Shown one piece after another: positions 53,093 through 61,300 of a stretch of 64,000 nt of DNA. The notes under the pieces are model-generated. The model was not told the origin of the DNA. It did no database searches and saw only the letters and a program-made list of their open reading frames with translations. The DNA comes from Verrucomicrobiaceae bacterium. GTDB lineage: Bacteria; Verrucomicrobiota; Verrucomicrobiia; Verrucomicrobiales; Verrucomicrobiaceae. The stretch's first letter is position 1, and every line of letters starts with the position of its first letter. The stretch is from positions 124,001 through 188,000 of the forward strand of contig JAIXYN010000085.1 in NCBI GenBank assembly GCA_027490195.1, written 5' to 3'. The position numbers and the translations under genes were made by a program.

Positions 53093-53167
53093 TGGTCGTT
53101 GGAGTTGGTAGCGCGCCAACCTGGTCGGATTTTCAACCCGCTGCTCATCTGTCTAAGCCATCCAGCG
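53093..53167 (-). tRNA. tRNA-Phe (anticodon GAA)
   Basis: 75 bases with CCA. Acceptor CGCTGGA/TCCAACG with a C-A mismatch at pair 3, D-arm GCTTAGACAGATGAGC, loop TTGAAAA, T-arm GTTGG-CGCGCTA-CCAAC. Confidence 0.82.
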
Positions 53168-53179
53168 TTCTATGAGAAA

Positions 53180-53253
53180 TGGTCCCTCGGCGTGGTGACG
53201 CTCCACGGTCTGCCGGTTATCGACCGGCTGCTCTGCTGTTGAGCTACAGAGGG
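53180..53253 (-). tRNA. tRNA-Ile (anticodon GAT)
   Basis: 74 bases with CCA. Acceptor CCCTCTG/CCGAGGG (one T-C mismatch), D-arm GCTCAACAGCAGAGC, anticodon stem GCCGG/CCGGC with loop TCGATAA (C at position 33), T-arm CGTGG-AGCGTCA-CCACG. Confidence 0.86.
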
Positions 53254-53263
53254 ATGAAAAAAT

Positions 53264-53417
53264 TGGCGGAGCACCAGAGAATGCCTTGCGCGATAGCGCA
53301 TCATTTGAACGCTCGGCGCATTTGGCATGGCCTCGGAAGAGGCACTTGCACTCTGGACGCCTTGATCGGGCGCAGCGGTTTTCGAGACCGTTTCCTCGTC
53401 TATGCCGGACGTGCTCC
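53264..53417 (-). tRNA. tRNA-Ser (anticodon CGA) with a T-arm insertion
   Basis: 154 bases with CCA and discriminator G. Acceptor GGAGCAC/GTGCTCC, anticodon loop CTCGAAA in a CGGT/ACCG stem, long variable arm GCGCCCGATCAAGGCG, T-stem CAGAG/CTCTG with a complete T-loop TGCAAGT followed by a 64-base insertion (53280-53343). Without the insertion it is a normal class II tRNA of 90 bases. Confidence 0.85.
53280..53343 (-). other. Structured insertion B in a tRNA T-arm (64 bases)
   Basis: Begins GCCTC-TTCC-GAGGC, then ATGCC...GGCAT enclosing AAATG, CGC-CGA-GCG, CAAATG and TGCGC-TATC-GCGCA. Compared with insertion A, the ATGCC/GGCAT and ACGCC/GGCGT stems and the inner CGC/GCG and GAC/GTC stems show compensatory changes. 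Same site in the T-arm. Confidence 0.78.
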
Positions 53418-53425
53418 GTTTGAAA

Positions 53426-53500
53426 TGGTGGAGCCGGACGGTAATGCTCCGTCGCTTGCTGGGTGCAAACCAGCCGTGCAGTCTTCTACACTACGGTCCC
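53426..53500 (-). tRNA. tRNA-Ala (anticodon TGC)
   Basis: 75 bases with CCA. Acceptor GGGACCG/CGGCTCC keeps the G3-T70 wobble pair that defines Ala; pair 4 is A-C. Anticodon stem GCTGG/CCAGC with loop TTTGCAC, T-arm GACGG-AGCATTA-CCGTC. Confidence 0.88.
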
Positions 53501-53509
53501 TTTGGAAAT

Positions 53510-53585
53510 TGGCGGTCGAGACGGGTGCTGCCCCCGCTATCTCCTCCCTGACAAGAAGGCGAGTCTGCTGTTACTCTTCACGACC
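53510..53585 (-). tRNA. tRNA-Asp (anticodon GTC)
   Basis: 76 bases with CCA and discriminator G. Acceptor GGTCGTG/CTCGACC with one T-T mismatch, D-arm GAGTAACAGCAGACTC, loop TTGTCAG, T-arm GCGGG-GGCAGCA-CCCGT. Confidence 0.85.
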
Positions 53586-53592
53586 GAAAAAT

Positions 53593-53665
53593 TGGACGCA
53601 GGGGATGGAGTTGCACCAACCAAGACAGGCTTATGAGACCCGTCAGAGCACTGGCTCTCCCTGCA
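53593..53665 (-). tRNA. tRNA-Met or Ile2 (anticodon CAT), copy 1
   Basis: 73 bases with CCA. Acceptor TGCAGGG/CCCTGCG, a compact D-arm AGAGC-CAGT-GCTCT, anticodon stem CGGGT/GCCTG with loop CTCATAA, T-arm GTTGG-TGCAACT-CCATC (one T-T mismatch). Discriminator T. Confidence 0.82.
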
Positions 53666-53676
53666 GTTTTAAAAAA

Positions 53677-53763
53677 TGGTGCGGCGTCACGGTAATGCTC
53701 CGTGCGGTCTCTATGAGCTTTGGGGTTACAGTCCAGGTCGCCTCTTTAACGATCTACCGCCGC
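53677..53763 (-). tRNA. tRNA-Tyr (anticodon GTA)
   Basis: 87 bases with CCA and discriminator A. Acceptor GCGGCG/CGCCGC plus a G-A at pair 7, anticodon region CTGTAAC with a weak stem, long variable arm with AGCTC/GAGAC as expected for bacterial Tyr, T-arm CACGG-AGCATTA-CCGTG. Confidence 0.8.
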
Positions 53764-53783
53764 GTTCTTGATTTGGAATAAAA

Positions 53784-53858
53784 TGGCACGGCGGGTGGGT
53801 ACTGCCCCCACATCTTCGGGTTTTGGAGACCCATGCATTGCTTGTCTGCCACCGCCGT
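53784..53858 (-). tRNA. tRNA-Trp (anticodon CCA)
   Basis: 75 bases with CCA and discriminator G. Acceptor ACGGCGG/CCGCCGT, anticodon stem TGGGT/ACCCG with loop CTCCAAA, T-arm GTGGG-GGCAGTA-CCCAC. First clear tRNA of the array in transcription order. Confidence 0.88.
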
Positions 53859-53878
53859 ATTGGGAAATCTTTTCCGTT

Positions 53879-53970
53879 CTGCCATTCAAGGACACGGAGA
53901 CAGCCTTGCCACTGTACACTCTCCCAAGGTTACACCACCTGTTACCGTGCTCCGCGCCCTTGAATGGCAG
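53879..53970 (-). ncRNA. 92-nt RNA-like element with a 21-bp closing stem
   Basis: Starts CTGCCATTCAAGG and ends CCTTGAATGGCAG; continued inward by GCGCGGAG/CTCCGTGT pairs this gives 21 uninterrupted pairs, two of them G-T. The 50-base centre contains CCTTG/CAAGG. It lies 20 bases upstream of tRNA-Trp in the array direction. No T-arm or known RNA family is seen; promoter and function unknown. Confidence 0.55.
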
Positions 53971-53997
53971 ATCAGCCTCGTTGAGAGGTGATCTGCC

Positions 53998-54296
53998 AAA
54001 TAAAGAACGAACACCGCTGCCACGCACGGGATGGAGTGTTGGTCACTCCATCGCTGGCGTCGCACCCGCAGGTATTTCACGGCGGATGTTTCGGTGTTTA
54101 TGGCACACCTCCCGGGGAAGCCGTTTCGTGATGTCAAAAATGGGCAAAGAATTCCCACATTCCTCGTCTCGACGTAGGAATATTGCGTATTCGATGGCTG
54201 CTTCAGTTGACATTCGGAAGGAGGGTGCAAACCTGTGTGCAGGTCTTGCTCTTGCGTCTCTAAACGACTCCTCCGGGAGTCAGCTTGGCTGGCCTT
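53998..54296. other. Stretch without a supported gene, several hairpins
   Basis: No convincing protein or tRNA gene. It contains a 9-bp perfect hairpin GATGGAGTG/CACTCCATC (54030-54052), a second at 53966-53997 (GGCAGATCA/TGATCTGCC) overlapping the 92-nt element, and on the plus strand GACTCC-TCCG-GGAGTC. A plus-strand terminator follows, so a plus-strand small RNA may end here. A 56-codon minus ORF at 54043-54213 lacks a ribosome site. Confidence 0.4.
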
Positions 54297-54334
54297 GCCC
54301 CGGTGTCCGTTAGCGCGGATGCCGGGGTTTTTTT
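54297..54334 (+). terminator. Strong intrinsic terminator on the plus strand
   Basis: 12-bp stem starting CCCCGGTGTCCG and ending CGGATGCCGGGG, followed by seven T residues. It faces the array and has no obvious plus-strand gene before it. Confidence 0.82.
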
Positions 54335-54413
54335 CGTGCTGTGGGGAAGCGGTCAAAGGACCGCGGGTTCAATCAATGAGTTTGGAAAATAGATAAGCGG
54401 TTCGTTTCGCGGC

Positions 54414-54454
54414 CAAAAAAAAGCCCTGCTGCCTTGGAGTGGCGAGCAGGGCTT
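54414..54454 (-). terminator. Intrinsic terminator of the small ORF upstream of the array
   Basis: 10-bp stem AAGCCCTGCT with AGCAGGGCTT, 14-base loop, followed on the minus strand by a run of T residues. It separates the small ORF from the array. Confidence 0.85.
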
Positions 54455-54479
54455 CCTTCGGAAACTTGGCCTTCGGGGC

Positions 54480-54644
54480 CTAATGGGGCGTTGAAGCGCC
54501 CTGCTCGTTATATCTCTTTGTTGGGAGACTCCAATCTTGTGCTGGATAGGCGGCCATAAAGCCATGATCCAATATCGCACACACGATCTCTCCCCGACGC
54601 TCGGTCAGCGCGGATGAGTTAAGATGTGTCTGGTTGGTTTTCAT
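54480..54644 (-). CDS. Small hypothetical ORF upstream of the array
   Basis: 54 codons, MKTNQTHLNSSALTERRGEI to YNEQGASTPH. No family recognised and no clear Shine-Dalgarno; support comes from a promoter-like sequence 22 bases before it and a strong terminator 25 bases after it. It may instead be a noncoding transcript. Confidence 0.4.
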   Translation of the reverse strand: MKTNQTHLNSSALTERRGEIVCAILDHGFMAAYPAQDWSLPTKRYNEQGASTPH

Positions 54645-54665
54645 GGCTTGTGTTGAAGGTAACGA

Positions 54666-54694
54666 ACAATGACACGGCCTTATTAGACCGTCAA
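54666..54694 (-). promoter_or_regulatory. Candidate sigma70-type promoter
   Basis: TTGACG at 54694-54689 and CATTGT at 54671-54666 with 17 bases between, 21 bases before the small ORF. The -10 match is moderate. Confidence 0.35.
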
Positions 54695-54763
54695 CAACAT
54701 ATTCTATATTTTTCTTATGCGGTCGAGTTTCAAAAGCGTTTTCACACCTAAAACTCCATCACG

Positions 54764-55708
54764 TCATGGAAACGCCTTTTCCATCGCCTCCACATTCGTT
54801 TTCATCACGGTCATGAAATCACCGCTCGCCGGCACGTTGCCACACGGATCGAAGACGATGCTCTGGAGTCCCAGGGCAGCGAGCTTCTCCACACTGTCTT
54901 TGCTGGGCTCCCCTTCCCAGATCATCCACCGGGCACGGTGACCGGCGAGGATAGCATTCAGGTCACTGAGAGCGGTGCCATCAAGCGCCGTGTCGGGCTC
55001 CCACAAAACCGACCTCAAATCCAACCCATAACGACGTGCAAGATAATGATAGACCGGGTGCGAAGCCACCAGCGGGTGCTGCACCAGACGACGGCTCAGC
55101 GCGCTCATGCGATCATCGAGAGCTTCCAGTTCATCCTTGAGGGATTCAGTGTTCTTGCTGATGGCGTCCTTGGCTGCCGGCACCAGCTTGACCAGCGCAT
55201 CACTCACCGCCTGCGCCTGCATGGAGGCCTGCTTGAAATCGATCCACGTTGTGAAGGCGGTGCCATTGTGGCTGTGCGCGCCCGCTGGGCCGTGGCTGTG
55301 GGTGGAGGCGTCGCGAACTTCAATCAAGTTGTTGGCAAAGGCCGCAGAGGCATCCACGACCTTCGACTCTGGCAGCGTGACCTTGTCCGCCCACTTGGAG
55401 TAGCCAGCACCGTTCATGAGAATCAGGTCAGCGCTTTGAAATGCCGTGATGGCCGCCTCGTCTGGTTGCCAGAAAGCAGGATCTTCATTTTTCGGAGCCA
55501 GAAAGCGCACCTCCACAGAATCCCCCGCGATGCGCTGCGCAAAGTACTGCAGCGGATAGTTCGCTACCAGTACTTGCGGCTTGCCTGACTTCGCAGGCGT
55601 GGGAGCCGCAGCAGTCTCAGCGGTTTTTTCCGCAGGAGCCTGCGCCGCAGGTTTGCAACCTGCGAAAACTAAAGCGAGGCAGGAGAAAAGAAGGGTGCGT
55701 GTTTTCAT
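54764..55708 (-). CDS. Zinc/manganese-type ABC substrate-binding lipoprotein (ZnuA-like)
   Basis: 314 residues from the ATG at 55708 (MKTRTLLFSCLALVFAGC, lipobox VFAGC). Cluster A-1 fold: VLVANYPLQYFAQRIAGDSV, a His-rich loop THSHGPAGAHSHNG near 145, LVASHPVYHYLARRYGL with a metal His near 215, and IFDP-like IVFDPCGNVP near 290. The His loop favours zinc. No permease or ATPase gene is adjacent in the window, so partners lie elsewhere. Confidence 0.88.
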   Translation of the reverse strand: MKTRTLLFSCLALVFAGCKPAAQAPAEKTAETAAAPTPAKSGKPQVLVANYPLQYFAQRIAGDSVEVRFLAPKNEDPAFWQPDEAAITAFQSADLILMNGAGYSKWADKVTLPESKVVDASAAFANNLIEVRDASTHSHGPAGAHSHNGTAFTTWIDFKQASMQAQAVSDALVKLVPAAKDAISKNTESLKDELEALDDRMSALSRRLVQHPLVASHPVYHYLARRYGLDLRSVLWEPDTALDGTALSDLNAILAGHRARWMIWEGEPSKDSVEKLAALGLQSIVFDPCGNVPASGDFMTVMKTNVEAMEKAFP

Positions 55709-55760
55709 ATGAGGTGATGACATTTGTTAGGGCATACGCGGTCAATGGCAAACTGACAAT

Positions 55761-56798
55761 TCAGGCACTGAGCCGGAACTCTCCGCGCTGGAGGAGGTCA
55801 TTCAACGCCTTACGATACGGCGCAGGCATGGGTGTGGACTCAAGTTCGGCGAAAGGGATCACCCGGTGTGTATCAGGCCACACACCTGCCTGCTCATGCG
55901 GTTCATGCACCCACAGCGTGACCTTGTAGCGCGTGATGCCGTACTGCATGCGCAGCAAAACAGGCGGCGGTTGATCTTCATGCATGGGATGCAGCGCAGG
56001 GAGCTTCCAAAGGCCGGTGCGGCGTTTACCAGTCTCAAGCTCCAGCAACACCCCCGCCTTGGTGCGCAAAAAAATGACTCGCTCAGTGACGGCGGTGATC
56101 TGCTGGCGCGACTGTTTCACAGGCAGCGTTTCGGGATCAATCGCACGGCAGTGGGCCCGCACCGGGCAAAGATCACACGCCGGCTTCGTCGGTGTGCAGT
56201 GCGTCTGCCCGAGTTCCATGAGCGCCGAGTTCAATGCCCGTGGATCATCCGTCGTCTGCACCAGAGCTTTCGAGCGTTCCCACAGCAGCTTCGTGCCTGC
56301 AGTGGAATCGACCGGCGTGGCATCGTTGTAGATGCGCGACAGCACACGGGCGACGTTGCCATCGACGATGGGTTCCGCGAGACCGAAGGCAAAACTGGCC
56401 ACTGCACCCGCTGTGTAGGGGCCAACACCAGGCAGTTCTAGAATGACCGCGTGTTCCCTTGGGAACACCCCGCCATGCTGCGTCATCACCTCTTGGGCAA
56501 GACGCTGAAGATTACGTGCCCTCCGATAGTAGCCGAGCCCCTCCCAGGTTTTGAGCACCTCCTCCTCACGTGCAGCCGCCAGCGTCTTGAAGTCAGGAAA
56601 CCGTTCCAGCCAGCGGGCATAAAATCCACGATCCAGAACCGTCGCGATCTGTGTCTGCTGCAGCATCACCTCGGCAATGAGAATGGCATACGGGTCGCGA
56701 GTGCGCCGCCAGGGATAATCACGCGCGTTATGCCCAAACCAGTTCACAAGCTCCGTGGCGATAGTATGGGGATCCGGCCTAGCAGTTCGAGAGGGCAT
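55761..56798 (-). CDS. mutY: A/G-specific adenine glycosylase
   Basis: 345 residues. It removes A mispaired with 8-oxoG or G. PYAILIAEVMLQQTQIATV holds the catalytic Glu near 43, LPGVGPYTAGAVASFAFG is the helix-hairpin-helix and VDGNVARVLSR contains the catalytic Asp near 144. The 4Fe-4S cluster is CTPTKPACDLCPVRAHC (spacing 6-2-5) near 200. A shortened NUDIX-like C-terminal domain (about 230-340) recognises 8-oxoG. Confidence 0.96.
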   Translation of the reverse strand: MPSRTARPDPHTIATELVNWFGHNARDYPWRRTRDPYAILIAEVMLQQTQIATVLDRGFYARWLERFPDFKTLAAAREEEVLKTWEGLGYYRRARNLQRLAQEVMTQHGGVFPREHAVILELPGVGPYTAGAVASFAFGLAEPIVDGNVARVLSRIYNDATPVDSTAGTKLLWERSKALVQTTDDPRALNSALMELGQTHCTPTKPACDLCPVRAHCRAIDPETLPVKQSRQQITAVTERVIFLRTKAGVLLELETGKRRTGLWKLPALHPMHEDQPPPVLLRMQYGITRYKVTLWVHEPHEQAGVWPDTHRVIPFAELESTPMPAPYRKALNDLLQRGEFRLSA

Positions 56799-56871
56799 CG
56801 TGCCCTACTTATGAACGATCCGGCGCATTTTTCATGAGTCTTTCGCCACTCCTGCGATTAAAATCGCGCCC

Positions 56872-57810
56872 ATGCCAGCCCTGACAAGTTACACTCATGC
56901 GCTCACCTCCACTCAAGCGGCGAAGCTCCGCACCCTGCTGGAGGAGCGCGGCTTTGAATTTCAAACCAAACCCTACTGCCTTTACGCCGCCGCTAAATCA
57001 AAGGTGAACGTCTGCGTCTATGAGAAAGGCCCCAAGATCGTCGTCCAGGGCAAGGAGACCGAGGATTTCATCACGAACTTGCTCGAACCCGAGGTGCTGG
57101 GGGAGGCCAAGCTCGGCTACGAGGAAGTGCACAACCCCGAGATGTTTCAGCCTCACATCGGTGTAGATGAGAGCGGCAAAGGCGACTTCTTCGGCCCCCT
57201 GGTCATTGCAGGTGTTTATGTCGATGGCGATGTCACACGCCGTCTGCGTGACATCGGGGCGGTGGACAGCAAGCGCATCAGCAGTGACGCGCGCATCCAT
57301 AAAATTGCCACTGACATTCGCACCATTCCCGGCCTCGCCTGGGAGGTGATCGCGATTCATCCAGCACGGTACAACGAGCTTTATGCCAAATTTGGCAACT
57401 TGAACCGGCTGCTGGCCTGGGGGCATGCCCGGATCATCGAAAACCTGCTCGAACGCGTCCCCGGCTGCAAGCGCGCCATTTCGGATCAGTTCGCCAATCC
57501 CGCCGTGCTGCAGCGTGCCATGCAGACCCGCGGCAAAGAAATCGAACTCGTCCAGCGCACCAAAGCAGAAAGTGACCCGGCGGTGGCTGCCGCCTCCATT
57601 CTGGCACGCGAGGGTTTTGTGGGCTGGCTGAATTCACAGAGCCAGAAATTCGGCATGGAAATCCCCAAAGGAGTCTCAGAAGGCGTGAAACAAACAGCCA
57701 TCGATCTGGTGCATCAGCACGGCAGCGGCGTCCTGCCAACGCTGTGCAAAATGCACTTCCGAACTTCTTCCGAGGTGCAATCGCGGATAGTTTCTGATCA
57801 TCCCAAATAA
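56872..57810 (+). CDS. rnhC: Ribonuclease HIII
   Basis: 312 residues. N-terminal TBP-like substrate-binding domain (about 1-90: LLEERGFEFQTKPYCLYAAA, KIVVQGKETEDFI) and the catalytic domain starting IGVDESGKGDFFGPLVIAG near 98, with the acidic residues of DESGKGD typical of HIII; AVDSKRISSD and EAESDPAVAAAS-like KAESDPAVAAASILAR follow. It degrades RNA in RNA:DNA hybrids. Divergent from mutY with a 73-base gap. Confidence 0.95.
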   Translation: MPALTSYTHALTSTQAAKLRTLLEERGFEFQTKPYCLYAAAKSKVNVCVYEKGPKIVVQGKETEDFITNLLEPEVLGEAKLGYEEVHNPEMFQPHIGVDESGKGDFFGPLVIAGVYVDGDVTRRLRDIGAVDSKRISSDARIHKIATDIRTIPGLAWEVIAIHPARYNELYAKFGNLNRLLAWGHARIIENLLERVPGCKRAISDQFANPAVLQRAMQTRGKEIELVQRTKAESDPAVAAASILAREGFVGWLNSQSQKFGMEIPKGVSEGVKQTAIDLVHQHGSGVLPTLCKMHFRTSSEVQSRIVSDHPK

Positions 57811-57896
57811 TCCTACTGACTAAATCGTAGGTAGAGACGATAATTCGAGACAGAAATTAGTTGCACCCCAGTACGCGTCTCGCTAGTCACCACATT

Positions 57897-58235
57897 ATGA
57901 CCACGATCACCAAAAAAGATTTGGTTGCGGATCTCAGCAACGCAACGGGAATCAAACATACCGACACACTGGCCATGGTGGAAGCCTTTATGGAACTGGT
58001 TTCGAAGAATCTAGCTGAAGGCAATGAAGTCACATTGCGCACTTTCGGCACTTTTGACCTCCGCGTGGCGCGGGGCAAAATTGGCCGTAACCCTAAGCAG
58101 CCAAATTCTGAGGTGATGATTCCAGACCGCTGTGTTGTACGTTTCAAGCCCAGCAAGGAGCTCAAGTCACGTGTGGCGGCACTGTCGGTGCAAAAAGTAA
58201 ACAGTGACGGGTCCATGAATGCCAGCCACGGTTAG
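57897..58235 (+). CDS. HU/IHF-family DNA-binding protein
   Basis: 112 residues from the ATG at 57897. The HU fold is complete: TKKDLVADLSNATGIKHTDT, GNEVTLRTFGTFDLRVARG and the arm GRNPKQPNSEVMIPDRCVVR, KPSKELKSRV. The last about 18 residues are an extra tail (VQKVNSDGSMNASHG). Whether it is HU or IHF-like cannot be decided. Confidence 0.93.
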   Translation: MTTITKKDLVADLSNATGIKHTDTLAMVEAFMELVSKNLAEGNEVTLRTFGTFDLRVARGKIGRNPKQPNSEVMIPDRCVVRFKPSKELKSRVAALSVQKVNSDGSMNASHG

Positions 58236-58336
58236 CTCACAGTAATCGAGCTGGCCGGTCTTGCCGGGAGACCAATAGCCAAAGGCTGGGAATCACGTGC
58301 AACGTCAGGCGATTTGGTGCGTACTTTCCGCCCATC

Positions 58337-61300
58337 ATGTTGCCTCGTATTCTCTCCACGTTCGCCGCTTTCGCCCTCCTGCTACACACCGCCTCCGCTG
58401 CCCCTCAGTGGATTTGGCTGTCGAAGGATGGCAACAAGAACCCGCAGGTCACCTTCCGCTATCGCATTGAAGTGCCTGCCAAGGTGCAATCTGCCGCGCT
58501 GGAACTGACCTGTGACAACGGCGCTGAGGCCTTGGTGAATGGTCAAAAGGTTCTCACCAATCCCGACTGGATGGAGGCCACGAAAGTGGACATCATCAAG
58601 AATCTCAAGCTCGGGGCGCAGAACGAAATCGTCGTCAACGGTCACAACAAAGGCGGCGCGGCGGCGCTCATCGCCCGCCTCACCCTCAAGCTGCCGAACA
58701 ACGAAAAGCCCATCGTCGTGGAAACCACGGACAAATGGGAGGCCACCAAGACCGGTACGGAATCCTGGCAACCCGCCATCGTTATCAATGAGTATGGCCA
58801 AGGCCCTTGGGGACTCGCGCTGGATGGCAAACCGGGCGGCGGCAGAAACAGCGGCCCGGCAGAAAGCATCGCTGCATCAGAGATCACCGTGCCCAAAGGC
58901 TTCAAGGTGGAAAAACTCTACAACGTGCCCAAGGACCAAGAAGGCTCCTGGGTGGCTCTCACCGTCGATCCGAAAGGCCGCCTGATCGCCTGTGACCAGT
59001 ATGGCAGCATCTACCGCATGGGCGTGCCAGCCATTGGCAAAACCGAGAACCTCAAGCCGGAAAAACTCGCCATCGAATTGGGCAAAGCCCATGGCCTCCT
59101 CGCCGCATTCGACAGCCTCTACGTCATGGTCAACGAAGACGGCAAAAACAACGGCCTCTACCGCCTGCAAGACACGAATGGCGACGACCAATACGACAAG
59201 ACCACCAAGCTCCACACCATGGCTGGCGGCGGCGAGCACGGTCTGCACAGCATGACCGTCAGTCCGGATGGCAAACGCATCTACTTCAACTGCGGCAACC
59301 ACACCAAACTCCCCGAAGGCCTCATGGACAGCCGCCCCGCCAAGATCTGGAGCGAAGACCACATCCTCCCGCGCATGTGGGACGCAAACGGCCACGCACG
59401 CGGCCTCCTCGCACCCGGCGGCTACATTTGCAGCATGAACCCCGACGGCAGCGGCCTGGAGCTTTTCTGCTACGGCTTTCGCAATGAGTTCGACATCTGT
59501 TTCAATGACCAAGGCGAACTCTTCACCTACGACGCCGACATGGAGTGGGACATCGGCAGCCCATGGTACCGCCCCACCCGTGTGAACCATTGCGTCAGCG
59601 GCGCAGACTACGGCTGGCGCAGCGGCAGCGGCAAATGGCCCAACTATTACCCTGACTCCCTCCCCACCACACTTGACATCGGACCCGGCAGCCCCACCGG
59701 CGTCGTCGCTGGCACAGGCGCGAAATTCCCTGCCAAATACCAACACGCCATCTTCATCAACGACTGGACCTACGGCACCATGTGGGCCGTCAACCTCGAA
59801 GCCAAAGGCGCCAGCTACGCAGCCACCAAGGAGGAATTCGTCTTCGGCAAACCGCTCCCTCTCACTGACGTCGTCATCCATCCGCAGGACGGTGCCATGT
59901 ACTTCGCAGTCGGCGGTCGCAAGACCCAGTCCGGCGTCTATCGCGTGACCTATGTGGGCGATGAATCCACCGCCCCCGTCAAAGCGCAGCCTCTCGGTGA
60001 GGACTTCAAACTGCGTGCCTCCCTCGAAGCCTACCACACCGGCAAGGTCGATGCCGCCAAGGCTCTCCAAGACGCCTGGAGCAAGCTCAGCCACGACGAC
60101 CGCAACGTGCGCTATGCCGCCCGCGTCGCGATTGAAAAACTCCCCGTCGCGCTTTGGCAGGAAAAAGTTTTCAGTGAAACACAGCCCGTCGCCTTGATCG
60201 AAGGCATCATTGCCCTCGCTCGCGTGACCGGTGCCAAAGCCAATTCCGAAGGTGGCAAGCCCGCTGCCAAGCCCACCGGCACCTCCTCGGAGCCCATCGG
60301 CTACGTTTCAACTGAAAACGTCGAGCTCGAAGGCCGCATGCTCCTCGCCTTGGGCAAGCTGGTCGGGGCCAAGCTCACGCTCGACCAGCAACTCGCCGCC
60401 CTGCGTGCCTTGGAACTCGTTTTAATCCGCTTGGGCAAACCGGACGCAGACATCTGTGCACAGATCTCCACGGCACTCGATCTCGTCTATCCCACTGAAA
60501 ATGCCTTCCTGAACCGCGAGCTCTGCCAGATCCTCGTCGCCATCGATTCCCCCACCGTTGTCTCCAAGACGCTCGCCCTGATGGCCACCGCCAAAGACGA
60601 TTTCCAGGAAGTCGCCACCGATGCCGTTTTGAGCCGCAACGATGGCTACGCCAACGCCGCCCGTGCCGCCGCCGGCAGCCGCCCGAACGCCCAACAGATC
60701 AGCTACATGTTTTCACTTCGCAACGCCACCGCAGGCTGGACGCCTGAGCATCGCCAGACCTTCTTCTCCTGGTTCCCCCGCGCCCGCACCTGGAAGGGCG
60801 GCAACAGCTTCAAAGGCTTCATTGAAAACATCCGCAAGGACGCCCTCGCCACCTTTGTGCCGAAGGATGAGCTCGCATCCCTCGAAGCCCTCAGCAACAA
60901 GGTCGAAGCCAGCACCTCAATCCCCAACTATGTCGCCCCTAAAGGCCCCGGCAAAAACTGGACGGTCGATGAAGTCGTGGCACTCACCGCAGGCGGACTC
61001 AAAGGCCGCAACTTCACCAATGGCGAGGCCATGTACCGCAGCACCATGTGCGCCACCTGCCACCGCTTCAACGGCGACGGCGGCAGCATCGGCCCGGATC
61101 TCACCGGTGTCGGCAACCGCTACACCATGCGCGATCTCATGGAAAACATCGTCGATCCCAGCAAGGTCATCTCCGACCAGTACGACAGCCACGAAATCAC
61201 CAAAAAAGATGGCAGCATCATCATAGGCCGCATCGTCGTCGAAGAAAACGGCAAGGTCTTCATCATGACCAACCCCTTCGCCCCCAACGATCACATGGCC

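Noticed and set aside
50263-53858. CRISPR array
   Set aside because: The regular spacing comes from tRNA genes with different anticodons; there is no exact direct repeat and no cas gene.
50263-53858. Amber suppressor tRNA for the TAG in the RNA ligase
   Set aside because: All readable anticodon loops were checked and none has CTA; the one hidden anticodon does not suggest it either.
54043-54213. 56-codon minus frame MSTEAAIEYAIFLRRDEECG onward
   Set aside because: Plausible amino acids, but no Shine-Dalgarno, no homologue known to me, and a length that chance can give.
53768-54313. 181-codon plus frame across tRNA-Trp and the hairpin element
   Set aside because: It translates through tRNA and structured RNA sequences and has no family or start signal.
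53886-54356. 156-codon minus frame at the head of the array
   Set aside because: It overlaps the 92-nt hairpin element and a terminator stem; no ribosome site or family.
43152-54644. Prophage or conjugative element
   Set aside because: tRNA arrays with CCA are common in large phages, but no capsid, tail, integrase, relaxase or att repeat is visible here.
58877-60094. 405-codon minus frame over the large PVC cytochrome gene
   Set aside because: Antisense shadow with repetitive Val/Ala/Glu-rich sequence.
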